From the NCBI RefSeq assembly GCF_019956415.1, contig NZ_JAHBDK010000031.1, forward strand, positions 218,983-282,982: a DNA stretch of 64,000 bases. Direction: 5' to 3'. Made by a program: the position numbers and the translations under genes. The notes under the pieces were generated by a model. That model was not told the origin of the DNA and did no database searches. It saw only the letters and a list, made by a program, of their open reading frames with translations. Numbering within the stretch: position 1 is the first letter of the stretch; every line of letters begins with the position of its first letter. This DNA is from Pseudomonas sp. GL-B-19 (lineage in GTDB: Bacteria > Pseudomonadota > Gammaproteobacteria > Pseudomonadales > Pseudomonadaceae). This document shows positions 44,072-54,936 of this stretch, in pieces.

Positions 44072-44728
44072 TTAGCGCGTCGACACCGGGCGTTTTACCC
44101 ACACTGGCGACAGGCTGCTGCCGTTGCCGGTGACGTACAGCACGGCCGCTTCACCGCGTTCCAGGGCAACCGGTTTGACGTCGCCGACTTTCTTGTCGCC
44201 TTCAAACAGCGCCAGGCTGACTTTCACCGGGTTGATTTCGCGCTCGCCACGGCCCTTGGCGGCCACGCTCGGTACCACGTCGGTCTTGCCGTCAGCGGTT
44301 TTCAGGGTCAAGGACTTGTCGCTCAGGTTCTGCAGACGCACCAAGGACTTCTGCTTGTTCTTGAACGGCGGTTCTTCGATCAGTTGCGGCGCGCCGCTGG
44401 CGTTGTTGACCAGGGTGTAATAGTGATCACCGGCCAGTTTCACCGGCAGGGTCTGGCTGCCGACCTTGGCGCTGTAATCGCCGCCCGGCATGAAGCTGAA
44501 GTCGGTGCTGGACAGTGGCGCAACGTCGCTCAGGTTGGTGCTGCCGACGGTGGCGCTGACTTCAGCGTTACCAGCGTTGTAGACCCGTACGAAGCTCGAA
44601 CCTTTCGGTGCAGTCGGGCCGTAGAGTGCGGCATCGCCAGCGGCGAAGGCGTTCATCGACAGCACGCTGAAGGTCGCGGCCAAAGCGAAGGTTTTGGCGA
44701 GACGGCGAGGAGTTGTAGTGAAAGTCAT
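44072..44728 (-). CDS. algF: Alginate O-acetylation protein AlgF
   Basis: A 218-residue periplasmic protein with signal peptide ending near AFAAGD (residues 29-32). The mature part has two beta-rich domains (GSSFVRVYNAGNAEVSATVG). It is required for acetyl transfer to alginate together with AlgI, J and X. 17 bp downstream of algJ. Confidence 0.93.
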   Translation of the reverse strand: MTFTTTPRRLAKTFALAATFSVLSMNAFAAGDAALYGPTAPKGSSFVRVYNAGNAEVSATVGSTNLSDVAPLSSTDFSFMPGGDYSAKVGSQTLPVKLAGDHYYTLVNNASGAPQLIEEPPFKNKQKSLVRLQNLSDKSLTLKTADGKTDVVPSVAAKGRGEREINPVKVSLALFEGDKKVGDVKPVALERGEAAVLYVTGNGSSLSPVWVKRPVSTR

Positions 44729-44745
44729 GGAAGTACCTCTCTCTT

Positions 44746-45921
44746 TCAGTTTTGCGCCCGGTCGGGCGTCTCGGATTTAGTGTTTGCGGCTACGTTTTGT
44801 TGGCGGGCGCCGGCTTCTTTGAGCTCTGCGACCCACTGCGGGTCGGCGTCGCCGATTTCGTTGTTCACAGGCAGATAACGTTCAGGAAACTCCCAGATCA
44901 GCACCTGTGGCGGGCTGTTCTTGAAGGCATCGCTTTTCAGGTAGCTGAGCATCGGCAGAATCGGGCCGTGGCCGTCTTCGGCGTAATTGACCACGTCGCT
45001 GTGCAACGCTTGTTTCAGCGCGCCGACGAAGTTCCAGTTCGGGTTGGCGCTGTAGCTGGTGCCGATCAGGGCCACCGGCACTTCGGTGTTGGCGAACAGC
45101 GCGTCGTCACCGGCCGGCTGATCTTCAGCTGCCACGGTGTTGCGCTTTTGCAGGGGTTCTGGCGCCGGCATCAGGTTTTCGAACAGCGGGTCCAGCGGCA
45201 GGAACAAGCGCAGGTCGCCCTTGTGCGTGATTTTTTCCGCAGGTTCGGTGACGAAGTTTTGCGGCTCGCCGCTCAGCGGGAGTTTGTCGGCGATGGTGCT
45301 GGCCAGGGCCTCGGCGGCGATTTGCGCACCTTCCGGGGTCCAGTGAGTGTCGGTGCGCAGGAATACTTGCTGACCGTTCTGTTTGGCCTTTTGCAACGGG
45401 CCGAGCAGGTCGGGGGCGAGGATCTTGTTGGCCGCCACACGGGCGTGGAAGTCCTGATAGAGGTTGGCGTGAATGCTCGAAGGCTTCACCTCACCCAAGT
45501 GTTCCGGGTACAGGCGCGTCTTGGCTGGCACGATGGCCATCACCAGTTGTACGCCTTGCTCCTTCAGGGTCTGGCGCACGCCTTCGACCAGCGCGTAGTT
45601 GCCTTGCAGGTTCAGCTCTTCGTTGACGATCGGGTTGAACTCTTCATCGCTGTAGAGCCACTGATCACGACCGAGCACAACGCCCGGTCGACCTTCGTTG
45701 AACAGTTTGAAATCCAGCGCAGCCCAAAGGTTGGTGCCCAGGCGTTTGATCGGAAACTCGTCGTCGTAGTGCGTCTCCACGGCTTTGGTCCAGCGGCCGT
45801 TAAGCACCGTCGCATCGGCGTTGGTGCTGAAGCCGAAGAAGCTGCGCGTGGACCACAGGCCCAGTGCCAACAAGGTCAGCAGGAACAGGGCGATGTAGAA
45901 GATGCGTAATGAGCGGGTCAT
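44746..45921 (-). CDS. algJ: Alginate O-acetyltransferase AlgJ
   Basis: A 391-residue membrane-anchored SGNH-like acetyltransferase facing the periplasm: N-terminal signal anchor (about 6-26), Asp and His in DTHWTPEGAQ, nucleophile Ser in ALIGTSYSAN. ATG 45921 starts the canonical MTRSLRIFYIALF. Works with AlgI and AlgF. Confidence 0.94.
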   Translation of the reverse strand: MTRSLRIFYIALFLLTLLALGLWSTRSFFGFSTNADATVLNGRWTKAVETHYDDEFPIKRLGTNLWAALDFKLFNEGRPGVVLGRDQWLYSDEEFNPIVNEELNLQGNYALVEGVRQTLKEQGVQLVMAIVPAKTRLYPEHLGEVKPSSIHANLYQDFHARVAANKILAPDLLGPLQKAKQNGQQVFLRTDTHWTPEGAQIAAEALASTIADKLPLSGEPQNFVTEPAEKITHKGDLRLFLPLDPLFENLMPAPEPLQKRNTVAAEDQPAGDDALFANTEVPVALIGTSYSANPNWNFVGALKQALHSDVVNYAEDGHGPILPMLSYLKSDAFKNSPPQVLIWEFPERYLPVNNEIGDADPQWVAELKEAGARQQNVAANTKSETPDRAQN

Positions 45922-45932
45922 GGTCAGATCCC

Positions 45933-47498
45933 TCAGAACTGGAAGTAAAGGAACGGCGAAAAGCTTTGCGCCGAGAGTTTGAAAATCGAAGCGATGAACA
46001 GCACCAGCACCAGCGTGCGCATCACGTAACGCGACCAATCAGAGGTCCAGTAAGCCGGTTGCACGGTCGCTTCAACGCCGACGGTGTAACCCGGTTGGTG
46101 GATGCTGGCCGGGTTGTCGCCCGGTACCGCTTTGATCATTCCAGGGGTCGCAGTGGCGGGGCCATCGGCCTCGACGTTGACGGCAGGCTTGGTCTTCTCA
46201 GGCGGACGGTTGGTGTAGAAATCACGGATGCCGAAGAACGCCAGCGTCACGTAAGCCACCACCAGGGTTGCCACTTGCAGGCCGGTGAGGCTGGCCTGAT
46301 TCAGTTCCGACAGCGACCATTCGCTGAAGCTGAACATCGCGCCATACATACGGCCGGCGACGTGCAGGTTTTCTGCACGGAAGATCACCCAGCCCATCAC
46401 CACCAGCAGGAACGTCAGCGCCCAGCGGATCGGGTTGATGCTGCGCGGCGAGGTGTTCAGACCCAGCGCTTTTTCAATCGCCAGCCACATGCCGTGCCAC
46501 GCACCCCAGACGATGTAGGTGATGTTCGCGCCGTGCCACAGACCACCGAGCAGCATGGTCAGGAACAGGTTGCGATAGGTCATCAGCGTGCCTTTGCGGT
46601 TACCGCCCAGCGTGATGTACAGGTAGTCACGCAGCCAGGTGGAGAGACTGATGTGCCAGCGCCGCCAGAACTCGGTAATCGACTGGCTGATGTACGGCTG
46701 TTTGAAGTTTTCCATGAAGCGGAAACCCATCATCAAGCCCAGGCCGATGGCCATGTCGCTGTAGCCGGAGAAGTCGAAATACAGTTGCGCGGTGTAGGCC
46801 AGTGCGCCAAGCCAGGCATCGCCCGTGGTCGGGTTTTGCAGGGCGAAGCAATGGTCGGCCACCACCGCGAGGGTGTCGGCGATGAAGACTTTCTTGATGA
46901 AACCCTGCATGAACCGCGTGCAGCCCTCGGAGAATTTATCCAGGGTGTGGGTGCGATTGTTGAACTGGTCGGCGAGGTCGCGGAAACGCAGAACCGGGCC
47001 GGCAATCAGGTGCGGGAAGATCGCCACGAACGCCGCAAAGTCGATCAGGTTGCGGGTCGCCGGAGTATCACCACGGTAGACGTCGATGATGTAGCTGATG
47101 GACTCGAAGATGTAGAACGAGATCCCGATTGGCAACAGCACGTGGGTCAGAATGAACGGCGACAGGCCGACCGACGTCATCATGGCGTTGATGCTGTCGA
47201 CGCCGAAGTTGGCGTACTTGAAGTAGCCCAGGATACACAGGTCGACGGCGACGCCGAGCAGCAGCCAGCGCTGGGCCGGTTTGGTGCGCACGCCTGCTGC
47301 ACCGACTTTGAGGCCGATCCAGTAGTTCCACAGCGTGACGGCGGCGAACAGCGCCAGGAAGTCCACACGCCACCAGGCGTAGAACACATAGCTGGCGATC
47401 AGCAGCAGCAGGTTGCGATAGCGTATTCCGCTCAAGTAGTACAAGCCGAGAAAGATCGGCAAGAACAGAAACAGGAACACGTTGGATGAAAATACCAT
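45933..47498 (-). CDS. algI: Alginate O-acetyltransferase AlgI (MBOAT)
   Basis: A 521-residue polytopic membrane protein of the MBOAT family that passes acetyl groups across the inner membrane. The conserved His motif is LLGGLWHGANITYIVWG. GGAGAG precedes ATG 47498 (MVFSSNVFLFLF). A cytoplasmic, Pro/Thr-rich insert (about 415-450) precedes the last helix. Confidence 0.95.
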   Translation of the reverse strand: MVFSSNVFLFLFLPIFLGLYYLSGIRYRNLLLLIASYVFYAWWRVDFLALFAAVTLWNYWIGLKVGAAGVRTKPAQRWLLLGVAVDLCILGYFKYANFGVDSINAMMTSVGLSPFILTHVLLPIGISFYIFESISYIIDVYRGDTPATRNLIDFAAFVAIFPHLIAGPVLRFRDLADQFNNRTHTLDKFSEGCTRFMQGFIKKVFIADTLAVVADHCFALQNPTTGDAWLGALAYTAQLYFDFSGYSDMAIGLGLMMGFRFMENFKQPYISQSITEFWRRWHISLSTWLRDYLYITLGGNRKGTLMTYRNLFLTMLLGGLWHGANITYIVWGAWHGMWLAIEKALGLNTSPRSINPIRWALTFLLVVMGWVIFRAENLHVAGRMYGAMFSFSEWSLSELNQASLTGLQVATLVVAYVTLAFFGIRDFYTNRPPEKTKPAVNVEADGPATATPGMIKAVPGDNPASIHQPGYTVGVEATVQPAYWTSDWSRYVMRTLVLVLFIASIFKLSAQSFSPFLYFQF

Positions 47499-47520
47499 CC
47501 CGATCTCTCCATGTTTAATG

Positions 47521-47692
47521 TGTAGGAGCTGGCTTGCCAGCGAAAGCGGTGTGTCAGTCACACCGAGTCATTCGCCAGCAAGCCGGCTCCTACAGGGTTA
47601 GCGGTGCGTCAGATACACCGTGTCATGCCATTCGCCAGCAAGCTGGCTCCTACAGGGTTAGCGGTGTGTCAGGTACACCGTGTCGTGCCATT
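47521..47692. repeat. Tandem 60-bp REP-derived repeat between algL and algI
   Basis: A REP arm at 47521 (TGTAGGAGCTGGCTTGCCAG) faces two tandem 60-bp units (47581-47640 and 47641-47700, the second degenerating at its end), each with GGCTCCTACAGGGTTAGCGGTG. Not a CRISPR: there are no unique spacers. Confidence 0.85.
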
Positions 47693-47699
47693 TCAGGTC

Positions 47700-48821
47700 T
47701 TAGGAACCTTTGCCTTTTTCATTGGCCGGGTCGTAGACCTTGGTCAGATCCCCGCCGAGGCGGAAGGACTTGAACGGTTGCATCCCGTGCTTCTTCTGCA
47801 GCGCATCCGGCGAGCAGGTGTAGAGCGTGCAGAACGGTTCAAGCCAGGCGAATTTCGAGTCGATCTTGAGGTCGGTCATGTCCTGTTCCTTGCCGTTCTT
47901 CTTCTCGAAGATGTCCGGGTCTTTAACCCCGGCCAACACTTGATCGCCCAGGCGTTTCAACGCGCCGTTGTTTTCCTGGCGCACGTCCACACCGTTGACC
48001 TGAGCGAAACTGGCGATCATCGCCAGTGGCGGCAGGGCGTAGTTGTGGTAGGCGAGGGCGCGTTGCTGGCGCTTGAGTTCGTTCGGCAGGAAACCTTGCG
48101 CGTCGACCTGATTGGCGCCGACCTTGTATTCCTTCACGGCCCAGTCAAACAGGTCGCGGCGGTTGGTCGCGACTGACGTTGCCATCACCGACCAGGCGGC
48201 CCAGTACGAGTGGTTGTTGGTTTGTTCGAGCGGCAGGTTGTCCCAGTCGCTGACCACTTGATCAGCCATTTTGCTGAACCAGGCTTCGATCAACTGCGAC
48301 TCTTGCTGATGGTTGGCCAATGGGTGCGAGTCGGAGAACTTCAGGCGGATATACGACGAAGCCATGCTGCCCAGCGCCCATTTGCGCATGGACTTGCCGG
48401 TGTGGTTGAAGTCCTTGGACATCAACGCATCGGCCTTGGCCCAGGCGGTCAGCCAATTCAACGTGCATTCGAGTTGTTCCGGACGACCGTCACGCATGAA
48501 CTGCATCACGCGCTTACTGGTGCCGCGCTCGATTTTGGTGATATCGGCAGTGCTTTCGCGAAAGGCTTTTTCCGATTGCTCGTTCAGGGTCGAACGGGCC
48601 TTGTCGGAGCCTTCGTATTTGCTGCGAAATTGCAGCGAGCCGGTGTACGGCGTAGGCATAGCATCACAGCCTTTGCTGTTGTCGCCGGTTTTGACTTTTT
48701 CGATCGGTGCGAAATAACCCTGTGGCGGACGCAGGGGGGCGGCGGCCTGGCTGGCACCGGCGAACATCGCCAGTGTCAGCAGCGAGGGCGCGAGTAGATT
48801 TTTCAACGTTCGGTTTTGCAT
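47700..48821 (-). CDS. algL: Alginate lyase AlgL
   Basis: A 373-residue periplasmic mannuronate lyase with a signal peptide to about residue 27 (ASQAAA). Catalytic region [16 protein letters not shown] and downstream Arg/Tyr ([12 protein letters not shown]) are present. It clears polymer trapped in the periplasm. ATG 48821 has GAGG upstream, overlapping the end of algX. Confidence 0.95.
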   Translation of the reverse strand: MQNRTLKNLLAPSLLTLAMFAGASQAAAPLRPPQGYFAPIEKVKTGDNSKGCDAMPTPYTGSLQFRSKYEGSDKARSTLNEQSEKAFRESTADITKIERGTSKRVMQFMRDGRPEQLECTLNWLTAWAKADALMSKDFNHTGKSMRKWALGSMASSYIRLKFSDSHPLANHQQESQLIEAWFSKMADQVVSDWDNLPLEQTNNHSYWAAWSVMATSVATNRRDLFDWAVKEYKVGANQVDAQGFLPNELKRQQRALAYHNYALPPLAMIASFAQVNGVDVRQENNGALKRLGDQVLAGVKDPDIFEKKNGKEQDMTDLKIDSKFAWLEPFCTLYTCSPDALQKKHGMQPFKSFRLGGDLTKVYDPANEKGKGS

Positions 48822-48829
48822 GGCAGACC

Positions 48830-50278
48830 TCATTGCCCGACCGAAGCAGTACGCTGCTCGGCACTCGGGAACACGTTGCGTTTGCAGATTTTCGCTTCGA
48901 CTTTCTGCGGCGCGGCACCTGCTTCAGGGCCCTGGACTTCGACGGCCAGCAGATTCTGCGAGGCCCAGTCTTCGTCCGTGCGCAACTCAAAGGCGAAACG
49001 CCCGTCGGTGTCGGAGGTTTCCGGTTTATCGATCTTGATGTCCTCGTGGCGACCGTTCATGTACCAGAGGGTGGCTTGCAGGGTTTTCACCGACGGATCG
49101 GCGAAGCGGATGTCAACCTGATGGCTGCTGTTTTGCAGGTTCAGGTTCTTGCTGTTGACCATCAATTCGTTCTTGCCCGGTTTCAGCGTGGTGCTGCCGG
49201 ACATCTGTGCATCCTTGCCTTCGCAACCGTTGTCCAGCAGCGCCATCATCTGGCGGTAGATGGTTTCCTGGTCGAGGCGATAGAGCGGCGAGAATTCCCA
49301 GATCAGAATCTTCGGCGGCTTGGTCTGGAACTCTTCGCTGCCCAGGTACTGCAGCATCGAACCTTCCAGGCCACCGCCGGGGAATGCCACGTTGAGGATG
49401 TCGGCGCCGATGGCCTCTTCGAGGAAACCGGAGAAGTTGTAGTTCTTGCCACTGTGGCTGGTGCCGACCAGGGTGATTTCCGGATTGCCGGCGTCGCTGA
49501 ACAGATCGCCGTCGGCGGCTTCGCCCTTGGGCTCGGTGGTGAATTGATCCATGTACTGGATCGCGTAGCTGGTGCCACAGAGTTGACCGGCCATGTTGTG
49601 TAACGTTCCGGTCTTGCCCATGCGACCTGACTTGTGGGTCTCGAATTCGTGTTTCGCAATGCCAGCAAACGCCGGGATCTGCTTGACCTTTTCCGCGACG
49701 ATTTTCGCCGTGCGCTGGGCGCCATACGGCGTCCAGTGCTGGTCGCCACGGAAGTAGAAGTCGTGGGCGGGCAGGGTGTCCGGCAGCGATTCGTTGGTCA
49801 GCGGCGACAGGTCCGGAACCACGTAACCCATGGCGGCGAAACGCCCGAGCATGGACTTGTAGTTCTTCAGCGCCTTGTCGAAATCGTACTTGGCTTTTTC
49901 TTCCGGGTTGAGCTTGTTACGGTTCACCAGGCCACGGGTTGGCTGGTAGACGACGACCAGTTCCACGCCTTTGCTCTTGAACGCATCGTGCAGTTCTTTC
50001 ATGCGTTTGTAGCCGGCGGGGGTGGTGTCGAATTCGGTACGCAAGTCTTCCTGGGTACGGAACAACCAATCGCCCTGAGCCTGCACCAGCGTGGTGAAGT
50101 TCTGCTGATAACGCGTGGTGTAATTCTTCGCGTCATGGGCTTCGGGGCACAGGTTGCAGCACGGTTCGGCAGAGAATTTTGGCGCCTGGGCGTCTTCAGC
50201 GCGAGCACCGCTGCTGGCCGCGAGAATGCCGGCGGTCAGGGCCGACAGGCTGAGTAATTTGATCAAGTGTGGGTGCAT
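48830..50278 (-). CDS. algX: Alginate biosynthesis protein AlgX
   Basis: A 482-residue periplasmic protein: signal peptide (to about residue 27), SGNH hydrolase-like acetyltransferase domain with Asp179/His181 ([10 protein letters not shown]) and Ser274 (GTSHSGKN), then a C-terminal carbohydrate-binding module (from about 370). It is the terminal acetyltransferase and a scaffold with AlgK. Confidence 0.96.
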   Translation of the reverse strand: MHPHLIKLLSLSALTAGILAASSGARAEDAQAPKFSAEPCCNLCPEAHDAKNYTTRYQQNFTTLVQAQGDWLFRTQEDLRTEFDTTPAGYKRMKELHDAFKSKGVELVVVYQPTRGLVNRNKLNPEEKAKYDFDKALKNYKSMLGRFAAMGYVVPDLSPLTNESLPDTLPAHDFYFRGDQHWTPYGAQRTAKIVAEKVKQIPAFAGIAKHEFETHKSGRMGKTGTLHNMAGQLCGTSYAIQYMDQFTTEPKGEAADGDLFSDAGNPEITLVGTSHSGKNYNFSGFLEEAIGADILNVAFPGGGLEGSMLQYLGSEEFQTKPPKILIWEFSPLYRLDQETIYRQMMALLDNGCEGKDAQMSGSTTLKPGKNELMVNSKNLNLQNSSHQVDIRFADPSVKTLQATLWYMNGRHEDIKIDKPETSDTDGRFAFELRTDEDWASQNLLAVEVQGPEAGAAPQKVEAKICKRNVFPSAEQRTASVGQ

Positions 50279-50288
50279 AAAATTATCC

Positions 50289-51878
50289 TCAGTCCCGCAT
50301 TTCGGTCTGGCGTTCGACAGGGTCGATCAGCACGGCTTTCTGCTGGCGCACCAGCAGGTCGAGAATTTCATCCTGACGCTCGCCGAGAATCCCGCTGAAG
50401 CTGATGCCGCTGGATTTGGTCGGGGCGAGCATGGACACGCGATACAACTCGACGCTCAGCGGCGAGTCGATGGACAGCGGGCCACTGCCGTTGCCGGCCA
50501 GTTCGCCGCCGACCACGATCAGCGACACCTGGGCGTCGAACGGGTCGAGCTTGATGTCGCGGTCGGTGTCGCTCAGGTCTTTGATGTGGCCGTAGACACC
50601 GGTCAGGCCGTTGGCCAGGGACAGGTTTTCGTAGAGGCGAATATTCACGCTGTTACGAATACGGATGCCGTGGCGTTTGTTGCTGATCACCTTGTTGCCG
50701 TAGATCAGGTTGTCGGCACTCTCGTAGAGGGTGATGCCGTCGGTGTGGTTCTTGTAGATCTCGTTGTAAGCGATCAGGTTGTTCACGCTGTTACGGTCGA
50801 TCACCAGCCCCGAGAGCTTGTTGTCGTAACTGCGGTTGTTGAAGATGAAGCTGTCGTTGACCTCACGGGAAATAATGATCCCGTGCTTCTTCTTCGTCCC
50901 GTAGACGGTGTTGTCGGCAATGATCAGGCGATGCGAACGGTCATGCGGGTCGATGCCGTAGACGATGTTGTCTTTGTAAGTGTTGCCCTTGACCACGAAG
51001 TCGCGGGTTTCGTAGCAGTAGAAGCCGTACCACATGTCCGAGAACTCGGAGCCGACGATCCAGCCAGTCGGTTCAGGGCGCTTCAAGACCTTGGCCATGT
51101 TCGGCGTGTACTGGGAAATACTCACGCCGTAGGACTTACTGTTGGCGTAGCCGAAACTGGCGATCTTACTGTTGGCGATGTAGGTTTCGGTGCCACCCCA
51201 GGCCAGCAGGAACGGACGGAATTCCTTCGGCGAAGTGAATGTCGCCGGGCCGTTGTCCTTCTCGCGCCAGCCGGTGATTTTGGTGTCACGCACAAACAGC
51301 TGACCGTCGTTGACCAGGAACGAACCGGCCTCTTGGGACAGGCGCAGCTCCTGGGTCTGCTTGTCGATTTCGAGGATGCCGTGACGGCCGACCACGATCG
51401 GCAACTTCGCCAGGAACACCCCCGGCGAGGTTTCGCTGAAGTACTGCTTGGGCAGCTTCTTCGCCAGGTCCTTGAGGTTCATGTAGCCGTCGTCGACGAA
51501 GATCGCCTGCGGGATGCCGTGCTGACGCACCACCCACTCGGCCATCTTGTTGTCGCCGCCGATGAAGTCCTTCAGGGCGTCTTCCTGCATCATCCGGCGC
51601 ACGCTGATTTTGCCGGCCTTGGTGCGCACGATTTTCGCGGCGATGGCCTCGGCGGTGTAGCCGGACAAGTCTGGAAGCTTTGGCTTGGCCAGCTCCAGCG
51701 GCGCGGTTGGCGCGCTGCTGACGGTGTAGGTCTTGGCCTGTTGCAAACCTTTGGCAAGAGTCGCCGGTTGCCCTTTCTGGACGGGCACGACCGGCTCCAC
51801 ATTGGCGAAGGCAGCCGCGCTGGCCAGCAGCATCGCGCCGGCCAGCAAGGAGATCGAACCTCGCTTCGAATTGTTCAT
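50289..51878 (-). CDS. algG: Mannuronan C5-epimerase AlgG
   Basis: A 529-residue periplasmic right-handed beta-helix enzyme turning mannuronate into guluronate in the polymer. Signal peptide to about residue 26; the catalytic DPHD motif lies near 309-312 (YGIDPHDRSH); many NNTVYG/NRSYDN-type coil repeats follow. GGGAG precedes ATG 51878. Confidence 0.96.
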   Translation of the reverse strand: MNNSKRGSISLLAGAMLLASAAAFANVEPVVPVQKGQPATLAKGLQQAKTYTVSSAPTAPLELAKPKLPDLSGYTAEAIAAKIVRTKAGKISVRRMMQEDALKDFIGGDNKMAEWVVRQHGIPQAIFVDDGYMNLKDLAKKLPKQYFSETSPGVFLAKLPIVVGRHGILEIDKQTQELRLSQEAGSFLVNDGQLFVRDTKITGWREKDNGPATFTSPKEFRPFLLAWGGTETYIANSKIASFGYANSKSYGVSISQYTPNMAKVLKRPEPTGWIVGSEFSDMWYGFYCYETRDFVVKGNTYKDNIVYGIDPHDRSHRLIIADNTVYGTKKKHGIIISREVNDSFIFNNRSYDNKLSGLVIDRNSVNNLIAYNEIYKNHTDGITLYESADNLIYGNKVISNKRHGIRIRNSVNIRLYENLSLANGLTGVYGHIKDLSDTDRDIKLDPFDAQVSLIVVGGELAGNGSGPLSIDSPLSVELYRVSMLAPTKSSGISFSGILGERQDEILDLLVRQQKAVLIDPVERQTEMRD

Positions 51879-51904
51879 ATCGGGCACTCCCTTCGCGGTT
51901 CGCA

Positions 51905-53386
51905 TCAGAAGCGCCAGATCACGTCGATGAACGCGCGGTGCATGTACGAATCGACGTTATTGCCATAGGCATCACCCGGCTTGAACACGCCACCACGGAA
52001 ACGCACCAGCGCCGAAGGCTCATCGATCGACTGACTCAACGATGCCGGCAACAGGCCTTGCTTGAAGTACTTGGTGACGACCAGGTCCATTTCCTGACCG
52101 AGGTCTGTCTCGCCATCGTTCAGCGGCAGGGAGCTGGTGGAGAGAATTGCGCCGGTGGCGTCGTCGATGTTGTTCTCGACGGCGTTGATGCCGTTGCTGC
52201 CGATCGGCTTGTTGCCGTCGACACGCCAGAACTTGTGGTAAATCAGGGTGGCGTCGTACTCGTCGTTGAGCATCCACGAACCGAACAATGTGCCGCTCTG
52301 CAGGTTGCTCAACTCGCCACGGAAGGCCTCGCCGAAACGGTGAACCCGCGAGCGCGTGCCGGTGTAGTTCGAGCGGTTGCTTTCGAGGCCGTTCTGTTCG
52401 TAATCGCCGCTGGCGCGGGCATAAGCCGCACCGACTTGCCATTGCGGATCCAGGCGCAGGCGCACACCCAGGTCGGTGGCCCAGCCATCGACGTCACCGC
52501 TGCTCTTGGGTTGTGCCGGTGCGGTGCCATCGGCGTTCAACGGGTTGACCGTGTCGCGCTCGCCGCTCATGCCGGTGACGCTGGCCCAGTAATTGACTGT
52601 GTTGGTATTGCGCCAGTTATAGGCGTCGCTATCGGCGTTGAGGCCGAGCCAGCTGATGTTACCGTTCTGTTTCTTGTCCAGAGAGTCGCTGGGCTCACCC
52701 GGTGTCGGGAAATCGAGCTTGCCGTTATCGTGGACGTGATGACCGCGGATGCCGACCCAGTGACCCGGTGTCCACTGATACGCCGCATCGGCGAAAGCGT
52801 GCTGGCGATCCTTGTCGTCCGGCGCCAGCTCTGTCAGGTCGGTACGGTACTCGCTGAAGCGTTCGGCAACACCGGCGTTGGCGCGCAGCAGGGTGGTGTC
52901 GAAGGTCCAGTTCAGCGCTTCGATGTTGGTGTCGCGCCACTGGCCGTCATCATTGTGCAGGCGCTGGCGACCGAGCTTGAGGTTCTCGCCGGGGTAGGGC
53001 GTGAAGCCGCTATAGCCGACCCAGAACTCGCGCATCGACAGGTAGTTTTTCTCCGCTTTGCGACCGCCGACATCGGTGGACTCGGTACCGTTGCCCTGTT
53101 GCAGGGTGTCGGTTTCGATGATGTCGGTGGAGGTTACCGCTTGCCCCATGGCATAGGCGCTCCATGCGCCGCTCTCGCCGTAGATCCATGGACGCAGGTC
53201 GAGGCCGACGCCATTGACGGTGCCGCCACTTTGCGTGCCCAGGTCAGTGTCACCTTCGGACTGACCGGTGATTTTCACGTCAAGGCCGTAGTTCTTGGTT
53301 TCGGTCAATGCCGCCAGGGTCGGACACGACCACAACAAGGCGAATGTCAGGCCAATACCGGCCTGAACGAATGGATTCAACTTCAT
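51905..53386 (-). CDS. algE: Alginate export porin AlgE
   Basis: A 493-residue outer-membrane beta-barrel with signal peptide (to about residue 25) and a C-terminal strand ending AFIDVIWRF, the aromatic terminus used for barrel assembly. It exports the polymer together with lipoprotein AlgK. Its ATG overlaps the algK stop by 4 bp (ATGA). Confidence 0.95.
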   Translation of the reverse strand: MKLNPFVQAGIGLTFALLWSCPTLAALTETKNYGLDVKITGQSEGDTDLGTQSGGTVNGVGLDLRPWIYGESGAWSAYAMGQAVTSTDIIETDTLQQGNGTESTDVGGRKAEKNYLSMREFWVGYSGFTPYPGENLKLGRQRLHNDDGQWRDTNIEALNWTFDTTLLRANAGVAERFSEYRTDLTELAPDDKDRQHAFADAAYQWTPGHWVGIRGHHVHDNGKLDFPTPGEPSDSLDKKQNGNISWLGLNADSDAYNWRNTNTVNYWASVTGMSGERDTVNPLNADGTAPAQPKSSGDVDGWATDLGVRLRLDPQWQVGAAYARASGDYEQNGLESNRSNYTGTRSRVHRFGEAFRGELSNLQSGTLFGSWMLNDEYDATLIYHKFWRVDGNKPIGSNGINAVENNIDDATGAILSTSSLPLNDGETDLGQEMDLVVTKYFKQGLLPASLSQSIDEPSALVRFRGGVFKPGDAYGNNVDSYMHRAFIDVIWRF

Positions 53387-54927
53387 AGGGATTCCTCGCC
53401 GTCTTCTTCTTGCAGGGCATGCAGTTCCAGCGTGTTCTGGCTCAAGGCACCACGAACGGCCTGTTCTTGTTTCAACAGGCGTTGGGCCTCGGCGAGCTGG
53501 GCAGGCGGCAGTTGTGCTTCGAGTGTTTGCGCAAGCTCGGTGGCTTGCGGGGTGTTCTGTGCCTTGGCCAATTGGCTGAAGACATAAGCGTTAAGCGGGT
53601 CGGGCTTGGTGCCCTTGCCTTGGGAAAACAGTTGGGCGATGGCGAAGTCAGCGCTGTTCTGGCCGTTGCGCGCAGCGGTCAGCAGGTGATCCAGAGCTTT
53701 CTGCGAATAGACTTTGCCCAGGTAACCACGGCGGTAGATCTGGCCGAGGTAGTAATCGGCGGCGACTTCGCGGCCGACGGCTTTCTTGAAATGTTCTTCG
53801 GCGACCTTGGCGTCGGCCGGGACCATTTTGCCTTCGTAGTAGAGCTTGCCCAGCAGCAGTTCGGCGCGTGGCTGGTCAGCGGCGCGGCCGTTGTCCAGGT
53901 ACTTCATCATCTGGTCGACATCACCCAGTTCAGGGAAGTCGTAGATCAATTGTGCGAGGGTGACCCACGACGCCGGGTAACTCGGAGCGATGGGTTCGAG
54001 CAGGGACTGCGCGGTTTTCTCGTCGGTCTTACCCAGGCTCGGATCCGTAAGCACACGGGCGACGCTGTCCACCCGCTGTGCAGAGACGGTGCCGCGAGCA
54101 TGGGCGGCTTGCATCTGCTTGATCAGCTCGGCCTGTTGCTCGGGCTTGGCCTGTTTCTGATAAACCGTGGCCAGTTCGACGTAGCAGATGTCGGTGGTGT
54201 TCAGCGCGGCTTTGCAGATGCTGGCGACTTCGTCCAGATGCTGGTCGTAAGTGCCCTGGGTGCGATAGAGCAGCACTTGGGCCAGACCGGCTTCCGGTTT
54301 GCCTTCGGCGCGCCATTGGCTGATTTGCTTCTGTGCATCGACGTTGGGGAAACTGTGCGGGTATTGCAGGTACAGCATGGCCAGCGGAATCAGGGTGTTG
54401 CCTTCGCCATTGGCCGAGGCTTTTTTCAGCAGGCCTTCGGCTTCGTGCTGCTCGGCTTCGGTGGAACCGGGCTTGGCCACCAACAGACGACCCAGGCGAG
54501 CCTGAGCACGCGGCGAGACGTCAGCCGCGGCGCGGTAAGTCGCCTCGGCTTGTTTGATCTGCGCCGGGTCACGGCTGTCGACCTGGATATCCGCCAGGCC
54601 CACTTGCGCTTCGCTGTAGCCGAGGTCGGCCAGTTGCTTGTAGTTCTGCTGAGCCAGCGCCGTGTCACCGCGCTTGAGGGCTTCATTGGCCAGACGCTGA
54701 TCGGGCAGGCCGGCGCAACCGCTGAGGCTGACTGCCAAAGCCAGTGCACACACTGCATATCCCCTGTGGGAGTGAGCTTTTGTGGGAGCCGAGCTTGCTC
54801 GCGATGCAGACGACTCGGTATCACAGGTAGATCGAGCCGATGCTTTCGCGAGCAGGCTCGCTCCCACACAGGCTCGCTCCCACAGGGACTGAGGTGTGTT
54901 CGAGATTTTTGTGATAGTCACAGGCAT
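53383..54927 (-). CDS. algK: Alginate scaffold lipoprotein AlgK, with REPIN in its leader
   Basis: A 514-residue TPR/Sel1-repeat protein that supports AlgE and AlgX ([24 protein letters not shown]-type repeats to the end). The lipobox LSGC lies at residues 68-71, far later than usual, because a REPIN (54762-54887) has inserted near codon 14 and is translated in frame ([20 protein letters not shown]...). The leader is ~57 residues long before the hydrophobic core. An in-frame GTG at 54753, behind AGGGGA, would restart translation just before the core and give 456 residues but no basic n-region. Function intact or impaired cannot be told. Confidence 0.93.
   Translation of the reverse strand: MPVTITKISNTPQSLWERACVGASLLAKASARSTCDTESSASRASSAPTKAHSHRGYAVCALALAVSLSGCAGLPDQRLANEALKRGDTALAQQNYKQLADLGYSEAQVGLADIQVDSRDPAQIKQAEATYRAAADVSPRAQARLGRLLVAKPGSTEAEQHEAEGLLKKASANGEGNTLIPLAMLYLQYPHSFPNVDAQKQISQWRAEGKPEAGLAQVLLYRTQGTYDQHLDEVASICKAALNTTDICYVELATVYQKQAKPEQQAELIKQMQAAHARGTVSAQRVDSVARVLTDPSLGKTDEKTAQSLLEPIAPSYPASWVTLAQLIYDFPELGDVDQMMKYLDNGRAADQPRAELLLGKLYYEGKMVPADAKVAEEHFKKAVGREVAADYYLGQIYRRGYLGKVYSQKALDHLLTAARNGQNSADFAIAQLFSQGKGTKPDPLNAYVFSQLAKAQNTPQATELAQTLEAQLPPAQLAEAQRLLKQEQAVRGALSQNTLELHALQEEDGEESL
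54762..54887. repeat. REPIN inside algK coding sequence
   Basis: Inverted REP arms (CCTGTGGGAGTGAGC and TGTGGGAGCCGAGCTTGCTCGCGA on one side, TCGCGAGCAGGCTCGCTCCCACA repeated on the other). Arm ends are partly duplicated on both sides. Confidence 0.88.
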
Positions 54928-54936
54928 GTCCTCGAC

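Noticed and set aside
47521..47692. Possible CRISPR-like array because of evenly spaced repeats.
   Set aside because: The units are whole-sequence tandem duplicates of a REP element with no unique spacers, and no cas genes are present.
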